Of a stretch of DNA of 64,000 nt, positions 34,194 to 46,094 are shown piece after piece. The stretch lies in the NCBI GenBank assembly GCA_029379385.1, contig CM055612.1, positions 3,348,001 to 3,412,000 of the forward strand, given 5' to 3'. The notes under the pieces were generated by a model. It saw only the letters and a program-made list of their open reading frames with translations. It was not told where the DNA came from and made no database searches. Origin of the DNA: Quillaja saponaria (taxonomy: Eukaryota > Streptophyta > Magnoliopsida > Fabales > Quillajaceae). How positions within the stretch are numbered: position 1 is the first letter of the stretch; each line of letters opens with the position of its first letter. The translations under genes and the position numbers were made by a program.

Positions 34194-36959
34194 ATGGCAA
34201 ATCACCTTGTTCAATCATCCAAAGTTGGGATCGTTGGGGCTGGTATTAGTGGGATAGCTGCTGCTAAACAGCTTTCTCACTATAACCCAATGGTTTTTGA
34301 AGCCAGTGATTCAATTGGTGGAGTTTGGAAACATGGTTCTTATAACTCTACGAAGCTCCAAACACCTCGTTGTGATTTTGAGTTTTCTGATTTCCCTTGG
34401 CCTCAAAGAAATAATTCATCCTTTCCTTCTTATATAGAGGTTTTGGAGTACTTGGAAAACTATGCGACACACTTTGATGTGTTCAAGTTTGTCAAGTTCA
34501 ACTCAAAGGTTGTCGAAATTCGCTATGTTGGTGACAATTATAATCAACCTCAAAACATTACTACACCTTTCATGGTGAATTCAACAAAACCCAACGGAGA
34601 GTTTGGGAGGCTTTTAAATGGCCAACATGCTTGGGAGGTTGCTGTTGAGCATACTCAATCCAAAACTCATCATCTTGAGGTTGTTCTTCTTTTTGTTTAA
34701 ACTCAATCTTTTATGAAATTATTTTAGTATGGGTCAATATGTTTGTGGTTCATTGAGAGATCTACTAGGTTATTTTTGAAAATAATACAGAATAACCAGT
34801 CTTATTTACGTCCCCTTCAATAGCATAGAGGGTTCATTTCGAAAATTGCAAATATGCATGCATTCTTTTGTTCCCTATTAACAATAATTTTTTTTTCTAG
34901 AAAGTTATAATTTTCTTCATACATATGATTTAATTGTGATGCTACATATATAACTAATATTTTTGGAAACTATATTGGAACAGTGGTATGCTTTTGAGTT
35001 CTTGGTGGTCTGCATAGGCAGATATGGAGACCTGCCAAGAATGCCAATTTTCCCACTAAACAAAGGGCCAGAAATTTTCAGTGGCAAGGTTTTGCACACC
35101 ATGGATTACTGTAAGCTTGACAAAGAAGCATCTCAAGAGCTACTTAAAGATAAAAAGGTTGCAGTCATTGGCTACAAGAAATCAGCTATTGATTTGGCTC
35201 TGGAATGTGCAGAGGCAAACCAAGGTATTTCAATTGCTTCAAATTACAATTTTCAATTAATCAGAAAGGTCAAACTGGTCAAATGGTCAGTGTTGACCAT
35301 GGAATATAGTGCCTTTAGACTTGGTGACCCCTGGTTTCAAGTGTCAAATGTCAAATGCCCATAAAACAAATGATTATGAGCAACAAATTAATTAGTCAGT
35401 AGATCAGAAGAGTTTGCAATCTTCCACTGCAGGATTGGTATACCGTGTCTGAAATACTCTTTACATTAATCAACAAAAAATTTACCCGCCCATCTCTAAA
35501 AGGTAAAAAAAAATTAATTTTGTAAGTGATCAAAATTCATTTCGAAATTTTATTTAATAATTTAATTTGTTAAGTATATGCAGATATAACGGTAGAAAGT
35601 TTATATATTAATGACAGATAGATTATATGTGCATAATCACAGAAGAAACTTCAATGCAAGTGCAATGGAGTTGAACCGTTAAGGAAAAAATGCAGATATG
35701 ATATAGGAGAATATTAAGTAGCATAATTTCTTACTCGCTTTTTTTTTCTCTGAGTTAGGCATTGTTATTTGTCCTCTATTTATTCAAGTTTCTTGCAGGA
35801 TTTCAGTCTCAACCTTTACTTGATTTTCTTTTGTCTCTTTGTTCAAATTCTTTTTTTCTATGTTGAAGGACCTGGTGGGCAACCTTGCACAATGGTGATT
35901 AGGACTTTACATTGGACTGTTCCAAATTACTGGATATGGGGATTGCCATTTTTCTTGTTTTATTCAACAAGGGCTTCCCAGTTTGTTCATGAAAGGCCAA
36001 ACCAAAACTTGATCAGAGCCCTGCTCTGCCTTCTTTTATCTCCCATGGTAATTATTCTAAATATCACAACATTAATTTGAGTCATTTTCACTAACTGGGC
36101 TAGTAATTTCTTAACCGAGCAGCACTAATTGGTTTTTTTTTTTCCATAATTGAACAGAGAAAAGCAATTTCCAAGTTCATAGAGTCATCTTTGCTGTGGA
36201 AGCTTCCCCTAGTGAAGTATGGGCTGAAACCAGATCATCCGTTTGTAGAGGACTACGCCTCTTGTCAAATGGCTATTTTGCCTGAGAATTTCTTCCCTGA
36301 GGCTGACAAGGGAAGGATCCAGTTCAAAATGGCTTCAAAATGGTCTTTCTGGAGCAGGGGAATTGAATTTGAAGACAACACCCAATTGGAAGCTGATGTT
36401 GTAATTCTTGCCACTGGTTATGAAGGGAAAAAGAAGCTTCAAGCTATACTACCTGAGCCATTTAGCAGCTTGATGGTGGACTCTTCTGGCATCAGGCCCT
36501 TGTATAGGTAACATAAAAATCAAAACTTTACCATTAAATATAATAAATGGTTGTCTGAAATAATACCCTTTTAGATTTAGGTGTCATATTTGTATCACCG
36601 TGTGCTAATAATTGCTGATTATCAGGGGAACCATTCATCCATTGATTCCAAACATGGCATTCGTGGGGTACGTGGAGAGTGTATCGAATCTGCAGACAGC
36701 AGAGTTAAGATGCAAGTGGCTGGCTAGACTTGCTGATGAACAATTCAAGCTTCCTAGTGTGGAAAAAATGCTTGAGCAGACAACCAAAGAGATAGAAGTC
36801 ATGAAGCAGACAACCCGTTTCTATAAGAGACATTGCATTTCCACCTTCAGTATCAACCATAGTGATGATATTTGTGAAGAGATGGGATGGAGTTCTTGGA
36901 GGAAGAACAACTGGTTTTCTGAAGCTTTTAGCCCTTACACCAGCCAAGATTATTCATGA
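34194..36959 (+). CDS. Flavin-containing monooxygenase, FMO1-like
   Basis: Five inferred exons, 34194-34679, 34984-35224, 35869-36047, 36158-36507 and 36626-36959, join in phase to 529 residues, matching the length of Arabidopsis FMO1. That enzyme N-hydroxylates pipecolic acid to N-hydroxypipecolic acid, the signal for systemic acquired resistance; the function here is inferred from similarity. The FAD motif is VGIVGAGISGIAAAKQL (about residues 11-27). The FMO signature FxGxxxHxxxY is intact in FSGKVLHTMDY (about 194-204). The NADPH site reads VAVIGYKKSAIDLA (about 225) with YKK instead of a second glycine, as is usual for the FMO1 clade. The ATG-type motif is VVILATGYEGKKKL. It ends in SPYTSQDYS. 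The gene looks intact. Many plants have several tandem FMO1-like copies, so a one-to-one orthologue is not assured. Confidence 0.92.
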
Positions 36960-37491
36960 AGAAAACAGATATATAAATCATCTAATTCCAGAGGTTCAAA
37001 TTCCAGGAGGCTACGACCATACGGATCCATGTGTTAATTTTAGGAATAAAATAAAGATTCTTTATCAGTAAAATAATGGATCTTGTTGTTCTTTTACCTG
37101 AGAAAGTATGCAATAACTTCAGACATTGCTTCTGAATCTGAATATGAAATTTCATTCAATATTTGGAAATTTTATTCCCCATTCACTTTGTTTATTCAAT
37201 TTCTTTTTGTTTATTACATTATGCCCAAGCACAAGCTGAGAATGACCTAAAATCTTCAACAAAGGAAGATAAGAAAAAGAACAAACAAACAAAGAGGAGG
37301 ATGAGATACTTTTCTGGTGTTGTTTTCTTGTATGGCCTGCCAATTCTGTTTCTGCAAGCCTTATGATATCATTAAAAGAAATAGAAAAGGGGCAGGGTGC
37401 TACTGCCCCAAAACCCCAATTACATAGGAAAAAAATCATACAAAATGAAAGAGGCCAAAGATTTGATTTAACAAAAAGTAATCAATCCTTG
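36960..37491. other. Convergent 3' region between FMO1-like and the next gene
   Basis: Holds the 3' UTR of the FMO1-like gene (AATAAAATAAAG near 37045 as candidate polyadenylation signal) and that of the minus-strand gene ending at 37492. Nothing else is seen. Confidence 0.5.
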
Positions 37492-39432
37492 TCAAGCTAA
37501 CCACTCCCCATCCATGCCTTCAATATCTCCGATGTCCATGCTGTTTACACAGTTAACAAAACAAGAGGAAAAATAAAAGATGAGTATATTTCTGGAATGT
37601 CTTAGAAGGCTGTACTAAATCAAATTTCCTGCTATATTGTATAAAAAACCATTCAGGCAAAAAAAGTAAAGAAAAGAAGGAAAGTAGTTTAGAGAGAAAA
37701 AGGCTGTTGTGGGCAAGTCAAACTACTAATGCAACTTTTATAGGAAACCTCATAATCATGTGCGTAGTTACTGTAGACCACTGGGCCTTATTTCATTCTG
37801 CATTACCAAATTCCATAGGCCCTTAAACCCTTGAAAGCAAATAGCGTACTGGGTTTCCTGGTACAGAGGATTCACATTCTCTAACCACAATTAAGGTTGG
37901 TTTAGAGCCTAATGGTTCAATTTATTAAAATCTAATGACCAAATCAAGTGAAGCTTACTGGAATATCATCTCTGGTTTTTTGGTCAATTTATTATAATCT
38001 AATGAACAAATCAAGTGAAGCCTACAGGAATATTATCTCTTTTTTTTGGGGGAAGGGTGGGTTATCAACTTCTGGCAAAGGATTCTCATTCTTTTTTGCA
38101 AGGAGGATGATAACAATCTTTCTATTTTCCCTTGGACAAAGAAATCTATTACTACTTAGTTTTTTGTAGGTACAAACAATAAACATTTCCTAATTTAATT
38201 TCTTGTTTAAAATTCACAAATTTTAAGGATTCTTACCAAGGTAAGGGAGGATCTTGGTAGTAGTCCTCTGAGCATTGCTCTAAGCAGCTCTCATTTGCAT
38301 TCAACCAGGCTGGAAATTCCATGACCTCATCAAAAAGGTGGTACCCATCATTATCTTCAGCTGTCACCTCGTGTCCTCCAAGTTCCATTGTCCTTAAGAA
38401 TTTGAACCACCGTGCTGATGTGACCAAATTCATGGTATCATTCCATTCCATTTGATACTGCTCTCCAATTGACCTGATCTCTGCCATTTCATCATCGTCC
38501 ATGGCTGCATGTGAGCCACCAGTACCCTGGGTTGCAGTACTTGAGTTAATAGCATCGGCCAGAGCAGGAAACACCTCTCCCTGTGATATTGCAGCTGAAG
38601 GAACGTCCTGATCAGTAGAAACAGAAAGAGGGGGAGAAGAATATGATGATGGAGAAGATGATGAATACAAAGATGTGTTATTGCTGTTGTGATAAAGAGT
38701 GGCATCTAAGTTGTAGAAATCATGAAAATTGAGATTCAGGCCCAAAGTCTGGTTTGGAAGTATGAAATTGGAATTTTCAACAAGTAGCGGTGGGGCAACT
38801 GGGGAAGCGGCAGTCCATGAGAAATGATTTGGAGCAGGGTGGGAAGGACTAGGTAAGGATGAGTAAGAAAAATTGTCCATATAATTCGAGAAATTGGTCG
38901 TGCTTGATGGGTAAATTCTAGGATTTCTCCTAGACTTAATTCTTCCATCCTTTTCAAAGCAAGGGAGGTGGGAAGGCTGCAGGGACAGTGGTGATTGTTG
39001 CTGCCGTTCTTGTGGTTGTTGCTGTTGTTGTTCACTGGCTTGCTTCATAGCTGCCCTATGAAACTTAAGCGCAGTGACAATCTCCCTCCTCGCCTCTGCC
39101 ATATTTAGAAGCCTTTCTTGGTAAGGCCTACTTGTGTGGAGTCTCCTCCTAACTTGTTTTTTGTGTGGCTTCAGTTGTGTGGCTTGCTGTGTTTGTTGGG
39201 CTTCACCAAAAACTTTACCATGTTCTTTTAAACTTCGGCCAGGGTAATTATCACTATCAACAGAATCTGGATCTTTAGGGTTCATAGTGTCTTTTCTTCT
39301 TGAGGAGCTTAATTGTTTCACTAGCCTACGGATGTAAGCACCAGAGAGATGAGGCTCTTCTTTGATCTTACCAAGCTTGTCTAGTTCCATTCCTTCTTTA
39401 GTCCCTTGGTTTGAAGAGGATCGACCTCTCAT
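37492..39432 (-). CDS. Conserved plant-specific protein of unknown function (low-complexity, acidic C-terminus)
   Basis: I infer two exons, 39432-38237 and 37540-37492, giving 414 residues. Without splicing the first exon ends at a stop right after PPLPW (399 residues). However, that stop overlaps a near-consensus donor (TTG|GTAAGA). A downstream exon preceded by a CAG acceptor continues in phase as CMDIGDIEGMDGEWLA, which reads as a conserved acidic tail. The protein has an N-terminal conserved block (LSGAYIRRLVKQL, about residues 29-41), a basic stretch (LKPHKKQVRRRLHTSRPYQE), a predicted helix (MAEARREIVTALKFHRAA), glutamine- and serine/proline-rich middle regions, and a conserved block near the end (EWNDTMNLVTSARWFKFLRT, HLFDEVMEFPAWLNAN). 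Relatives are often labelled hydroxyproline-rich, but no signal peptide is present. Nuclear action is possible but not shown. Confidence 0.8.
37914..38045. repeat. Imperfect tandem duplication of about 67 bp
   Basis: GGTTCAATTTATTAAAATCT at 37914 is repeated as GGTCAATTTATTATAATCT at 37982. The matching AATCAAGTGAAGC and GGAATAT(C/T)ATCTCT blocks follow in both. It lies in the predicted intron of the adjacent minus-strand gene. Confidence 0.85.
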
Positions 39433-39604
39433 CTCTTTCTGATTCTATATCAAAGGTGTAAACAGAACATAGAAATGAGGTGGGGGCTTGGAAGAGTCAT
39501 GGGTTTTTTCCTTCGATTCTATTCTGAGAGACAAAAGTACAAACAATGCAGAGGCTGAGACTGATCCGAAGAAGTCCTGATCCTCCTGGATAGCCTCATG
39601 GGCG

Positions 39605-39616
39605 TTATAAATAGTT
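39605..39616 (-). promoter_or_regulatory. TATA-like element upstream of the gene at 37492-39432
   Basis: On the minus strand, CTATTTATAAC lies about 175 bases upstream of the ATG at 39432. It is a plausible TATA element, and the spacing would give a leader of about 140 bases. Confidence 0.4.
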
Positions 39617-39884
39617 GGGGACAGTCTTGGGTTTTTAAAATAATTTGGATTTTTCCCAGTTTTGGCAAACTACATTTGTTACCGTTTTATTACAAGCTTT
39701 AAATTAATGGACAGTTTGGACTAAGGAGGGTACCTCACTAAAGCATCCATATCTTAATTTTTTCTGCTAAAATACAAGGCTAGCCTCTCTTGCCTCTTGG
39801 CTGACTGCCTTATTGGTTTGTGCCACCCTAAGAAGGGAAATAAACCATATAAATCCCACAAATTTTCTAACTGATGCATCCCTA

Positions 39885-40094
39885 TGTTATAGTTTTTTTT
39901 TCTAATTATAAATTCCAATCTAATTCTTCATACATGGGAATATATAACAAACATGTGTTATAGTTTTCTTTTCTAATTATAAATTCCAATATAATTCTTC
40001 ATACATGGGAATATATAACAAACATATGTTATAGTATTCTTTTCTAATTATAAATTCCAATCTATTCTTCATACATGGGAATATATAACAAACT
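39885..40094. repeat. Three tandem copies of a 71-bp unit
   Basis: Units begin TGTTATAGT at 39885, 39956 and 40027. They share TCTAATTATAAATTCCAAT, ATTCTTCATACATGGGAATA and TATAACAAAC. Copies are more than 90 percent alike, so the array is fairly young. It sits about 450 bp upstream of the gene starting at 39432. Confidence 0.93.
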
Positions 40095-41361
40095 TACAAG
40101 TCTTGAAGGAAAAGTTGACCATTGAGCAATTACTGCACTGGGATCATGAAACTAAACCTGTAGAAGTATAGCTAGCATACCAGAAGAGTGTTTTCGGCAT
40201 AGAAGCAATTATTAGTATTCTGGTACATTGTCTGCAAGTACTATGGCATGGGACCAGGCCTCCAAAGCGTCAGCAAAAGCCTATGGAGAATGACAGAAGA
40301 ATCTTTTTTTCATATTTTATAAGACAAGGAGAAAAACTCCAATTTTTCTGTTTAAACAAATTGTTCAACATGATTTGAGTCTGTTCAGAGAGCAGAAAAC
40401 TTGGACCTATTGGGAAGGCATATCACGGCATGTTGAAGACAGAAATACTCCATCCCTCCCCCTCTTGTCCTTCAAATGCATATATTAACTTTATAGTTGA
40501 CTTTTCTTCAACAATATCTTTCACTCCCATCTTTTACTCAGTCATGGTTTTTGTGTCTTTTAGCAGTTTTTCAACTGCATCAATGGTGAAAACTGAAGAT
40601 ATTAGACAAGTGAGCATGTACCTTGGGGATCGCGCATTGACATGAAAAATGGGATAAAAAACACTGGAAAAAAAAAAAAAACAAAAAGGTTTTCCTGTAA
40701 CTAGAGATTAAATATAAAATCCAAGTATCCAAACTGGCCTAAGTAGTTTGAGGAAGACGCCTAAATGAAATAGACAAAATGATTAACCTCATTAATCTAG
40801 TAGTCAAGTACTTTCTGAATACATATGGAAGCACCAGTGGCTAAATATCATGTCAAAGATGGACATCCAACCGAATGCCAATTGAAAAGAAAAAGACTAT
40901 CCCTATTGTGTAGTTCAAAATAACGCAGCTGACAAACAAACAAAAAGGAAACAAATGAATTTATTGCAACCACATGGTTAGAAGAAATTAAAACTCGGTA
41001 TACATCCTACATGGTATATCCACTAGCTACCTATATGCTTGTAAATTAAGCATTGCCTACAGATCTAATTAAGGAATTGTTCCTAAACAGAGGAGGGTCA
41101 GCTGCATTTCACTCCTAAATTTTGCAAATGCAACACATTGAATCCTTGAAACTGTAGCAATCCCCGAATTTTAAATTTTTTATTTGATAGATTGCTCCCT
41201 CAATATTATAAATTCAGATCGCATGGTATTTAAAAATATGACCAGAAATTAGACTTGTCTTTCAGACAATTAGTTGGATATTCAAAAATAGGTTTTCTGA
41301 CGAAAAAGCTTAAATCAAAATCCATTCCAAAGACACAGCAAATCTTTTTTAAGTGAATTAG

Positions 41362-41434
41362 TTTGACAAAACTATAACTTAGGTGCTAAGCATTAGTTAT
41401 TTGACGAAACTATAACTTACATGCTAAGCATTAT
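41362..41434. repeat. 38-bp tandem duplication
   Basis: TTTGACAAAACTATAACTTA near 41362 is repeated as TTTGACGAAACTATAACTTA near 41400, each followed by a TGCTAAGCATTA block. Confidence 0.85.
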
Positions 41435-41854
41435 CAAATCAACATGCAATGAAATTGACTAGTCACCTTTAACAAATGGCATTCTTAGTTCTTGGTTGTG
41501 CAAACTTCCCTATGTCTTATAAGAAAAAAGGATCTCATTATAAGTTCAAATTATAGGCCAAAACCTTATCTGTCCAACAATTAGTGGCTAAACTATCAAC
41601 TATCACCCATAACAAAAAGAATATACCAAACCCATTAACATAATCTAAATTAACAATTTAGGAAATATAGGATTAAAAAAAAAAAACATAACTTTGGGGT
41701 TGCATAATCTAAATCCAGTAAGTAAAGATGGATAATTTAAATTGTAATAATGAGAATGTATGAGGGAGAAAAACAAGCCTCTTGTTGCTTCTGTTATCTG
41801 TGGATAACATCAAGTTTAGATGAGTGGATATGTATGGCCCTCTCTTTCAGTTTT

Positions 41855-42136
41855 CTGATATAAAAACCAAAACCCAGCAGCCAGCTTCAACCAATCCCAG
41901 CTCGCGCAGGTGCAGTTGCCCTTGGAGATAATAAATCTTTTTCAGATAAAGGAAAGAAGAAGAAAACCCCTTCTTGACGAATCACATTCACCCATTTACA
42001 CTTTCAGTATTGCTCGCTCTCTTTCTCTTTCTCTTTCTATCTCCATCTTCGGATTCCATTCACACCAGCATGATGCTTGTGTGAAAATTGAAGATGAAAA
42101 TGTTAATCTTTTTAATACCTTCTCATAAAACCAAAA
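41855..42136 (+). promoter_or_regulatory. Possible promoter and leader of an unidentified transcript
   Basis: A TATA-like GATATAAAAACC near 41859 is followed by a long CT-rich stretch (CTCTTTCTCTTTCTCTTTCT around 42015). Near 42132 there is a donor-like CCAAAA|GTAAGC. This looks like a 5' UTR exon, but I found no protein-coding exon downstream. It could be a non-coding RNA, a remnant, or chance. Confidence 0.3.
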
Positions 42137-44021
42137 GTAAGCTCTCAGCTTTACTCCCACGATTTATTCATTCTGATTTATTTATTTATTTATTTTCTCC
42201 TCTCTCGGATTACAGATATGCCCCAATTATTTTTCTGTCCTTTTTTGGCATTCAATTCCTTATGTCACAAATCAAATCCATTTTCTCATTATCGCATGAA
42301 AAGTGTGGGAATTTGTATGCGAAACAATTCTCACTATATGGTTCACTATTTTAATTAAGCTAGTATTTTTTTTATTTTTTTTAAATTTATTTAAGATCCA
42401 TTTGGTATATAAATTATAAAAATCAAATTGTATAAATCAAATAATATATTAAATTGTAAAAATAAGATTAATCATAAGTTTAATATGTGACTTATATGTA
42501 AATGATTAAATCAGGTTTACAATTCTAATAAGTAAATTTGAGGGTTACAATAAAACAAAAAAATATACATATCATCACATATAATGTATGAATTTATATT
42601 TTTTAATTCTTAATTAATTAAATAAAATTTATTATTTTTTTCTAATTGAATAATATATTATGTATAATAAATTTTTTATTTCAACCTAAATATATTTTTT
42701 TATTTTCATGAAACTTTTTTAAAATGTAACCTTATAATAAACTTCAAACACAAAAAAAATAATAAATGTATTATCAAAAATTATTTGTAAAAAAATTGAG
42801 TGAAATTTCAAAGTTGTATTTAATATTAGTTTATATATATATTTGGTTAAAATTTGAATTAAAAATATTTTTATAACAAACTAATTTATTTGTATATGAG
42901 AAGGTAATCGAATTTTTATAAATTAGTTCAAATTAAAGATTATAATTAGCTCAATCTGACAAACCCAATCTGCAATATAAACTCCCCCAATTAAAAGTGT
43001 GGCAAAATTTTTAAAGGAAAAAACCTAGATTCTCAATTCGAGCCACAATAAGTTAAATTGTTTATTCAAAAAATAAAATCTCCTCTCTGGCATACTGTTT
43101 CTCATAGTAGAGGATAAGATAATCAATCATATACAAATATAAGAAGATAAAGACATGGCTTTTATGGTAATCGCAGTAGTTGGGACAAATGAGTTTGCCA
43201 TGTGGGAAGCAAAGAAAGAAACAAGAAATATGCAGCACACGCTCCTACCCTGCATGCACTGCACAACAGCTGCAATCGGCCGTAAAAGCCTACTGACCGA
43301 TGCTATCTCCATTAATAACAGATAGCGTATGGTACAGTCATGCAATATCAGAAACCAACCAAATTGCCAATTTTTTTTTTTCTTTTTTCTTTTTTGGGTA
43401 ACACCAAATTGCCAACTTATTAATGTGAAATTAACAGTATTTGATAGGGATAATAAAATCAATGTTTTCTTGTATTCGTATGATTTTCTAATGTTTTTTG
43501 ATAATTATTTAAGAAACAAGAATTCATCATATATCTAGAGAAGCTAATAGTTATGTCAATGCCCCTTGGTTAAACGAGAAAGTCGTTAGGATGTTAATCT
43601 AATTATGTTTTATGTAAAAAATTTAACTCCCCTATGTTTTGCATTGTACAAATACGATTTAATTTGTTAGAGAAACCCATCAATATTAGGCCTTGTTTGG
43701 TAAAGAGCAGCAGAAAGAAAAAGGAATGATAAAATAGTTGACATAAACTTGGCACCTGGCATGGATTAATGAATAACCAAGGTTCTTCCCATCAATGCTG
43801 CAACCACTTAAATAGTTTTTATTGTAAATATGTGGTGCAAACAAGCATATTTAATGTGGTAAAATTAATTTGTCATTTATTGGATTAGAATGCAGCCCTT
43901 CACCTGACTCATTTAACCCCAAAACTGTATGGTCACTTTCCGCTATAAGTGGGGGTGGCGGTGGTCCCTTTGTGTTTTAATCTGCCACAAACAACACTAG
44001 CTACAACTTTCCTAATGCAAC

Positions 44022-44056
44022 TGTGTCTGTGTCCGTGTCTGTGTCTGTGTCTGTGT
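44022..44056. repeat. TGTGTC hexanucleotide microsatellite
   Basis: About five near-perfect copies of TGTGTC, one with a single change (TGTGTCCG). Confidence 0.85.
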
Positions 44057-46094
44057 GAGAGAATAAGTGAAGCATCAAAGACTCTAACTTTGGTTAACAA
44101 CTTGCAACCAATAAAAACCAAAGGAAACCAATCCTTCATGTGTTAGAAAATGATTTTTCCTTCTACAAAAGTGCTCTGTACTGAGGACTCTACCCCACTA
44201 TACATAATCAAAGGATAACTACAACATTGATGCTATGATGCAGATGCCATCCCTCTTAATACTTCTCTAATCTGTTTTACAAAATGATATTTAAAGCAGA
44301 TAAATGCAATTGAGGAATAGCTTTCTCCCTTTAATCTGCATCTTCCACAAATCAGTTCTGAATCCAACCTTTAAAATAGAATAACTCTTGAAAATATTTC
44401 TGTCAGTTTATTGAAACTTCTGTGATGATAATGTGAACTCATTATTATAACCAGTTGGTGGTAATAGAGGTGAAAAAGATCATAAAGTCCACTTGAATGC
44501 AAGCACATGATAAAGTTTGAGGGTGGCATGCATGCAAAAGTAACAGAAGATGAATGAGTTCATGGAAAAGAAAACCATGGGCTATCCATGAATATCTATC
44601 TTTAGCTCTTCATTAAATACTTATTGTACTACTTCTGAACAAAAAAAAAGGCAATGAAAATACTTATTCATATCCTATATTTAATGTCACTAGCAAAAAA
44701 ATAAACTCTCAATTTCCTTTCACAGCCTAATATTACCAGAAAAGATGCCCAAATTTATTTACTGCCTATGCAACATGGGTTTTGGAAACCTGTCCTACCA
44801 AACCTTGTTGCAGAAGTTTTGACCCAACTTAAGGAGGTGAGGATGACTCTCTCACAGCCTGAGGAGACCTTACACTAGTTTCTACCTAAACAAAATTGAA
44901 CCTAAGTTGGAGGTCTAAATTAAAACATAACTCCTTCAGCTTTATAACAAAATTATATGAAGAAAGTGAAAGCAGAGGAAATGAAATTTGATAGTCTCTC
45001 AGGTTATTAACTTAACCAAGCACATACTGCATTCATGTAAAAGCATAAGCAGAAGCAGTACTGATGTTGCCCCACAGTTCCAAGATCACAAAACAAAATA
45101 ATCCATCAGCAGATAGCTGGTCAAGGAAGCTAACAATTATATCCAAACACAAAAGCACAATTAATTCACCCCGTTAAGTTGACTTTCAGTCAACTATTAC
45201 CAACTATATTTGTTTTGTAGTTTCTTCTACCTTTTCCATTTTTCCTTTTTAGCGGCTTAAGGTTTCTTTTAAATGTTCAAAGTTTATAAAGCTACCATTT
45301 TCAATAGCCAGCATGTGTAACAGCTATTCTGCAACCATGACACCATTGCATTTGCCCACAAAAGTGGGCATTTCTGCAAGGGACAGTGTGTTAATTCCTA
45401 GTGTCAGATAACTTGAATGTTAAAGAGTGCTTAAAGTTTTCTTTCTTTTTTCCTTTTCCATTTTTCGGTCAATTAATTGGAAATAGTTTAAAATAACCAT
45501 CTTTTATCCACTCTGTCCCTCAATTCCCATATTTTGCATCAAACAATATTCTTTTTACATTCTTTTTTGGTAAGAAGTCTTCTTGCAAATGCAAGGCCAA
45601 GAAAGTGGTAAATTGATCAAGTATGCCTATGGTCTGTGGGTACTCATCTAATAAATTCAAGTTAATCTTAAGTTGAGTAGTTCTCTGAAGAAGATCATCC
45701 TAAGTATCTTGAAAATGACAATCATTGTCTAAAATCGTATGTTGTAATGAGTTTCTTGTTACTTTCTTTCTCTGAAGCTCAACATGTAATTTAATCAGCT
45801 TGAGACTTAGTAGGAACTGGTGTACCCATCTAAGACAGCATTCAGCCCAACATCATGCCTTATTCTAGAAGACAAATATCTCAATCAATATTGGAAATGC
45901 TTATGGAATCCAACACATGCAGAAGCTATAATGAGAAAATCTTTATCATTATTTGAAGCATTAGAAAGAGTTTTATATACCGTACAAGCTCCAATACTCA
46001 CTCATCTTTGGGTTCAGATTTCTTGTAGATTTGAACCTTCTCTTGGCTAAAAATGTATCCTAATGTGAGAGTTCCATTGCTTCATTTGCACTCC

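Larger units (their letters stand above)
39433..46094. other. Long spacer without a recognised gene
   Basis: About 6.6 kb. It holds a 71-bp tandem repeat (39885-40094), a 38-bp duplication (41362-41434), a promoter-like stretch at 41855-42136, a TGTGTC microsatellite (about 44022-44056) and AT-rich sequence. I scanned by eye for plant miRNA, tRNA and transposase motifs and found none. The short open frames (40430, 41910, 43127, 45820) show no family resemblance. Confidence 0.6.

Noticed and set aside
36191..36511. Separate short FMO gene
   Set aside because: It is exon 36158-36507 of the single FMO1-like gene; phases join with the neighbouring exons.
45820..46050. 76-codon frame with protein-looking text
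   Set aside because: I could not match it to any family in either strand. It lies just beyond the DUF1350 remnant with no start or splice support.
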